A stretch of 64,000 nt of DNA from Synaphobranchus kaupii (Eukaryota > Chordata > Actinopteri > Anguilliformes > Synaphobranchidae). Every line of letters starts with the position of its first letter. The first letter of the stretch is position 1. A model generated the notes under the pieces. It saw only the letters and a list, made by a program, of their open reading frames with translations. It was not told the DNA's origin and did not search any database. The position numbers and the translations under genes are program-made. This document shows, piece by piece, positions 61,223 to 64,000 of this stretch. Location of the stretch: assembly GCA_029718625.1 (NCBI GenBank), contig CM056380.1, forward strand, positions 17,929,274 to 17,993,273, in the 5' to 3' direction.

Positions 61223-61598
61223 CCCTGCCAGCATGTAGCCTATTGAAAAATGTTCAAAATAACTGAGCCATGTTTAATTACATTTTTGTATTCAGCATAA
61301 AATATTATGCAGGACTACTTTTTTATAGAATAAATATGTTTAATAAGTAATTCTGTTGTCTGTTTATTTTTTCACCTTTCAGAAGAATACAGATAGTCTC
61401 ACTCGCATTATTGCATGTTTATTTCATGGATATAGAATTTTGGTTAAAAGTTACTGAATCGAATCGTGGTTTACAGAATCGAATTGAATTGAATCGTTCC
61501 AAAAAAAAAAAAGTGTCCTTGAATCGAATCGCCAACTACTGAATCGTTAATCGAATCGAATCGCTGTGAAGCCAAAGATTCACACCCCTAAGCTTAAG

Positions 61599-61985
61599 TC
61601 ATGGTTCTTATAATCTACCGTATGCTGTCAGTCTTTGCTAAAATTCCAGGCACTGAGAGCAAGACCATGACTTGGGTAGGAAGGCTTTTGACTTCTTGGC
61701 TTCTTGAATGACCTTTAAAAACACTCCGCCTTGACCGCTTCATTTCACTAAAAGAGTTTGAATCCATAATTCAGGACACTAAACTGGAAGCGTGCAATTA
61801 TTTTTAACTACTGCTACTCGTTGTTTTTATTGTGTATCGCTGTTATTGTTATATTTTTGTATTTATTTACTGTGCTGCCATCAATTTTTGTGAGCTTTCC
61901 TGCTTAAGTAAATGTAAAATAAATCAAATCAATACACAAATGACTCGCATTACCAGGGAATGATCCCACATAAATAGTTCAAATG
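61599..61985 (+). mobile_element. LINE, second piece and 3' tail
   Basis: Continues the LINE after the hAT insertion: LRLDRFISLKEFESIIQDT then a stop near 61808, a T-rich 3' UTR, and a tail of AAATAAATCAAATCAAT type near 61915. Confidence 0.65.
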
Positions 61986-62027
61986 CAAGTAACAGATGAC
62001 TTGTTGAGGTCTGATACACCTTCTTTA

Positions 62028-62525
62028 AATTTCACTGCGATTAGTGAAGAGCCCATGCCAGTTTTCACTGCGATTAGTGAAGAGCCCATGCCAGTTTTCA
62101 CTGTGATTAGTGAAGAGCCCATGCCAGTTTTCACTGTGATTAGTGAAGAGCCCATGCCAGTTTTCACTGCGATTAGTGAAGAGCCCATGCCAGTTTTCAC
62201 TGCGATTAGTGAAGAGCCCATGCCAGTTTTCACTGCGATTAGTGAAGAGCCCATGCCAGTTTTCACTGCGATTAGTGAAGAGCCCATGCCAGTTTTCACT
62301 GCGATTAGTGAAGAGCCCATGCCAGTTTTCACTGCGATTAGTGAAGAGCCCATGCCAGTTTTCACTGCGATTAGTGAAGAGCCCATGCCAGTTTTCACTG
62401 CGATTAGTGAAGAGCCCATGCCAGTTTTCACTGCGATTAGTGAAGAGCCCATGCCAGTTTTCACTGCGGGGAGTGAAGATCACGTGACAGTTTTCGCTGC
62501 GGTTAGTGACGATCACGTGACAGTT
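62028..62525. repeat. 33-bp minisatellite, about 13 copies plus 2 diverged
   Basis: Unit of 33 bp (TTTTCACTGCGATTAGTGAA then GAGCCCATGCCAG) = 11 codons; reads FTAISEEPMPV repeatedly in one plus frame and stays open on both strands. The last copies change to GGGGAGTGAAGATCACGTGA. An open frame of 192 codons (61983-62561) spans it, but with no sign of coding outside the repeat. Confidence 0.95.
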
Positions 62526-63682
62526 TTGTTAATCGCTTGTATCCTGTTCAAATTCCCATAAAAGCCTGGCTCTCTACGCCCACTCCGTTCTGCACATTGG
62601 TAAAATCATCTTGGGTTTGATAACTCACTCTGTCCCCCGGTTCTTTTTGTGTTGTGTACTCCTCTCTCCGGTGCTGCCCCCAGGTCACGCTTTACGTGTT
62701 TCTTTTGGACAGAACTGACAGCGAACCCGTGTTTTAGTGCCGCGGGCGAGACAGAGCCGACACACACGTACCGTCCAGGTTTCTGGTATCTAATAATGTG
62801 CAGACTAACACAAGCATTGTGTGCCCTCTGCCCTCCTTATGTTACAGCACCTCTCCAGCCGACACAGCGTCCAGCAAAGCACAGCGCAGGTACGTGCCCA
62901 AACCCCGCCCTGCGCCTGGACGCCCCTCTAAGGTTGTCTAGCCGGTCTATCTATCCATCCGTCAATCTGTCAAGCCGACCTGTGCACTTCTCTGTCCGTC
63001 TCTGTCCATTTAACTTTATCTATTTTGAAAAGAATAACACGTACATTATACTGCCCCAGGATAACATCATGGGAATCGTGGTCACCTTGCTAGAAGGAAA
63101 AAACTGAGAGATGCTCCAACCACCACGGTGTTCATTGGCTATAACCAATAGAACAACATCACTGATCGATGGATCATTTCTGGCTACTTCCTGGTTATTT
63201 CTCCAGGGATCCCAGAAATATAAACAGACAGTATTCCTCGTTCTTTATTTCTGTTCTACCCAGAGAGTGACTCTCTGAGGTCAGAGGTCGGCAGTGTCAT
63301 AGGAGGGGTTGAAGTGGGCCGTGAGATGACATGAAAAATAATAGTTTGTCTGTGTAATACACTTCCCACTGTATGTAATACACTTCCCATTGACAAGTTC
63401 ACCATTAAAATGAAACACTACTGTCTGTCTATCTATCTAACTATCTCAGGAGAATGAGGGTGTCAAGAAACATTAAAAGAAGTAGTAAAATGATGTAAAC
63501 AGACCCCCCCCAAAATAAAGCTTCTTCATGTTCATAGTATGCAATTATGCATATACTGTGACATGAAAGTATAGACACCAGTACATGTTACTATACAGCT
63601 TTCGGGGCTTGGGTCGACAGTATTTGACAGCTTGCTCTGTAGCACGCTTTAGTTCACGGTCGCTTGTCACCCCCGTTTCCAG
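62526..63682. other. Probable dock3 intron
   Basis: Upstream of the DOCK exon; a 152-codon open frame at 62649-63107 matches nothing recognised. Confidence 0.45.
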
Positions 63683-63837
63683 GGCGACAGTGTGCGCCAG
63701 CGCCATGGCGACTCATGCCGCATCCCTGTGCCACACCACCTGTTCGTCAGCCTGAAGAGCTTCACCTACAACACCATCGGCGAGGACACCGACATCTTCT
63801 TCTCCCTCTATGACATGAGGGAGAGCAAGCAGATCAG
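63683..63837 (+). CDS. dock3: DOCK-B family guanine-nucleotide exchange factor, internal exon (dock3-like)
   Basis: A 155-nt exon between a CCCCGTTTCCAG acceptor and an ATCAG|GTGAGG donor, entering in phase 0 and leaving in phase 2. It encodes GDSVRQRHGDSCRIPVPHHL, then FVSLKSF, NTIGEDTDIFFSLYDMRESK and QI. This is the segment before the C2/DHR1 domain, where DOCK proteins carry the GED..(F/Y)SLYD motif. Wording is closest to DOCK3 (modifier of cell adhesion, a neuronal Rac activator) and less close to DOCK4 or DOCK1/2/5. Neighbouring exons are outside the window or not recognised. Assignment to dock3 rests on family knowledge, not on an alignment. Confidence 0.8.
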
Positions 63838-64000
63838 GTGAGGGGGATTGTGGGAAGGGTGGGGGCGTGCCTGTCTTTTTGGTTCGTCCTAAAACATTCC
63901 TATGCTCACATAATAAATACAGACTCTCACACACATGTATACACAGAGACACAATTACAGACAAACACTGTCCCACACACGCAGAGATTCACATGGACAC
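63838..64000 (+). other. Intron after the DOCK exon
   Basis: Starts GTGAGGGGGATTG. CA-rich at the end. Nothing else seen. Confidence 0.7.

Larger units (their letters stand above)
60367..61590. mobile_element. hAT-type DNA transposon inserted in the LINE
   Basis: Ends TAGGAGTGTAACGATTC and GAATCTTTGGCTTCAC-type (right end ..CACACCCCTA) match the common fish hAT end TAGGGGTGT. They are bounded by an 8-bp target duplication AGCTTAAA (60359-60366) / AGCTTAAG (61591-61598). ATCGATTCA-rich subterminal regions lie at both ends. No transposase frame. Confidence 0.8.

Overview
The window looks like a ray-finned fish nuclear genome. The evidence is short spliced vertebrate exons in long non-coding DNA, fish-type Tc1/mariner, hAT, PIF/Harbinger, piggyBac-like and LINE relics, a chromodomain Ty3/gypsy (Tf1/sushi-type) retrotransposon, and very many micro- and minisatellites. 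There are no prokaryotic features. The species cannot be named from sequence alone. Two runs of exactly 500 N (17029-17528 and 55613-56112) are assembly gaps of probably arbitrary length.

Host genes are sparse. On the minus strand: an alternative first exon of an ASIC2b-type acid-sensing ion channel (about 8800-9402); a candidate mitochondrial-protein first exon with a CpG/NRF1-like promoter (18469-18501), possibly shmt2; and the main coding exon of a neurexophilin closest to nxph4 (25895-26721), carrying several single-base frameshifts. On the plus strand, one 155-nt exon of a DOCK-B (dock3-like) guanine-nucleotide exchange factor lies at the right edge (63683-63837).

Layout: 1-3.3 kb holds two minisatellites (48-bp and 41-bp units). 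4.5-6.7 kb holds Tc1 relics and a 1.1-kb fold-back element. 8.8-9.4 kb is the asic2 exon. 10-17 kb is non-coding with microsatellites and a piggyBac-like MITE. 18.4-18.7 kb is the candidate promoter and first exon. 18.8-24.2 kb is five Tc1/mariner-type elements almost end to end. 25.9-26.7 kb is nxph4. 29.6-30.7 kb is a second array of the same 48-bp minisatellite. 33.3-35 kb has a GC-rich possible 5' exon and a 32-bp VNTR. 37.4-39.3 kb is an internally duplicated repeat block. 41.8-43.2 kb is a 59-bp minisatellite with palindromic units and a 9-unit higher-order period. 43.4-50.5 kb is a complete, very young LTR retrotransposon. 51.9-53.1 kb is a Harbinger relic. 53.9-55.6 kb is microsatellites plus a ~47-bp minisatellite ending at a gap. 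56.3-61.9 kb is nested transposons. 62.0-62.5 kb is a 33-bp minisatellite. The dock3-like exon follows.

The most informative item is the retrotransposon. Its primer-binding site matches the predicted 5' end of its own transcript over 11 nt, and a TATA box sits 31 nt upstream of that point, which fits Tf1/sushi-type self-priming. A CCCAAAA slip site survives at the end of gag, but a one-base insertion upstream has already joined gag to the pol frame. Similar one-base homopolymer insertions occur in nxph4 and between the two otherwise apparently identical LTRs, so several 'broken' frames here may be sequence errors.
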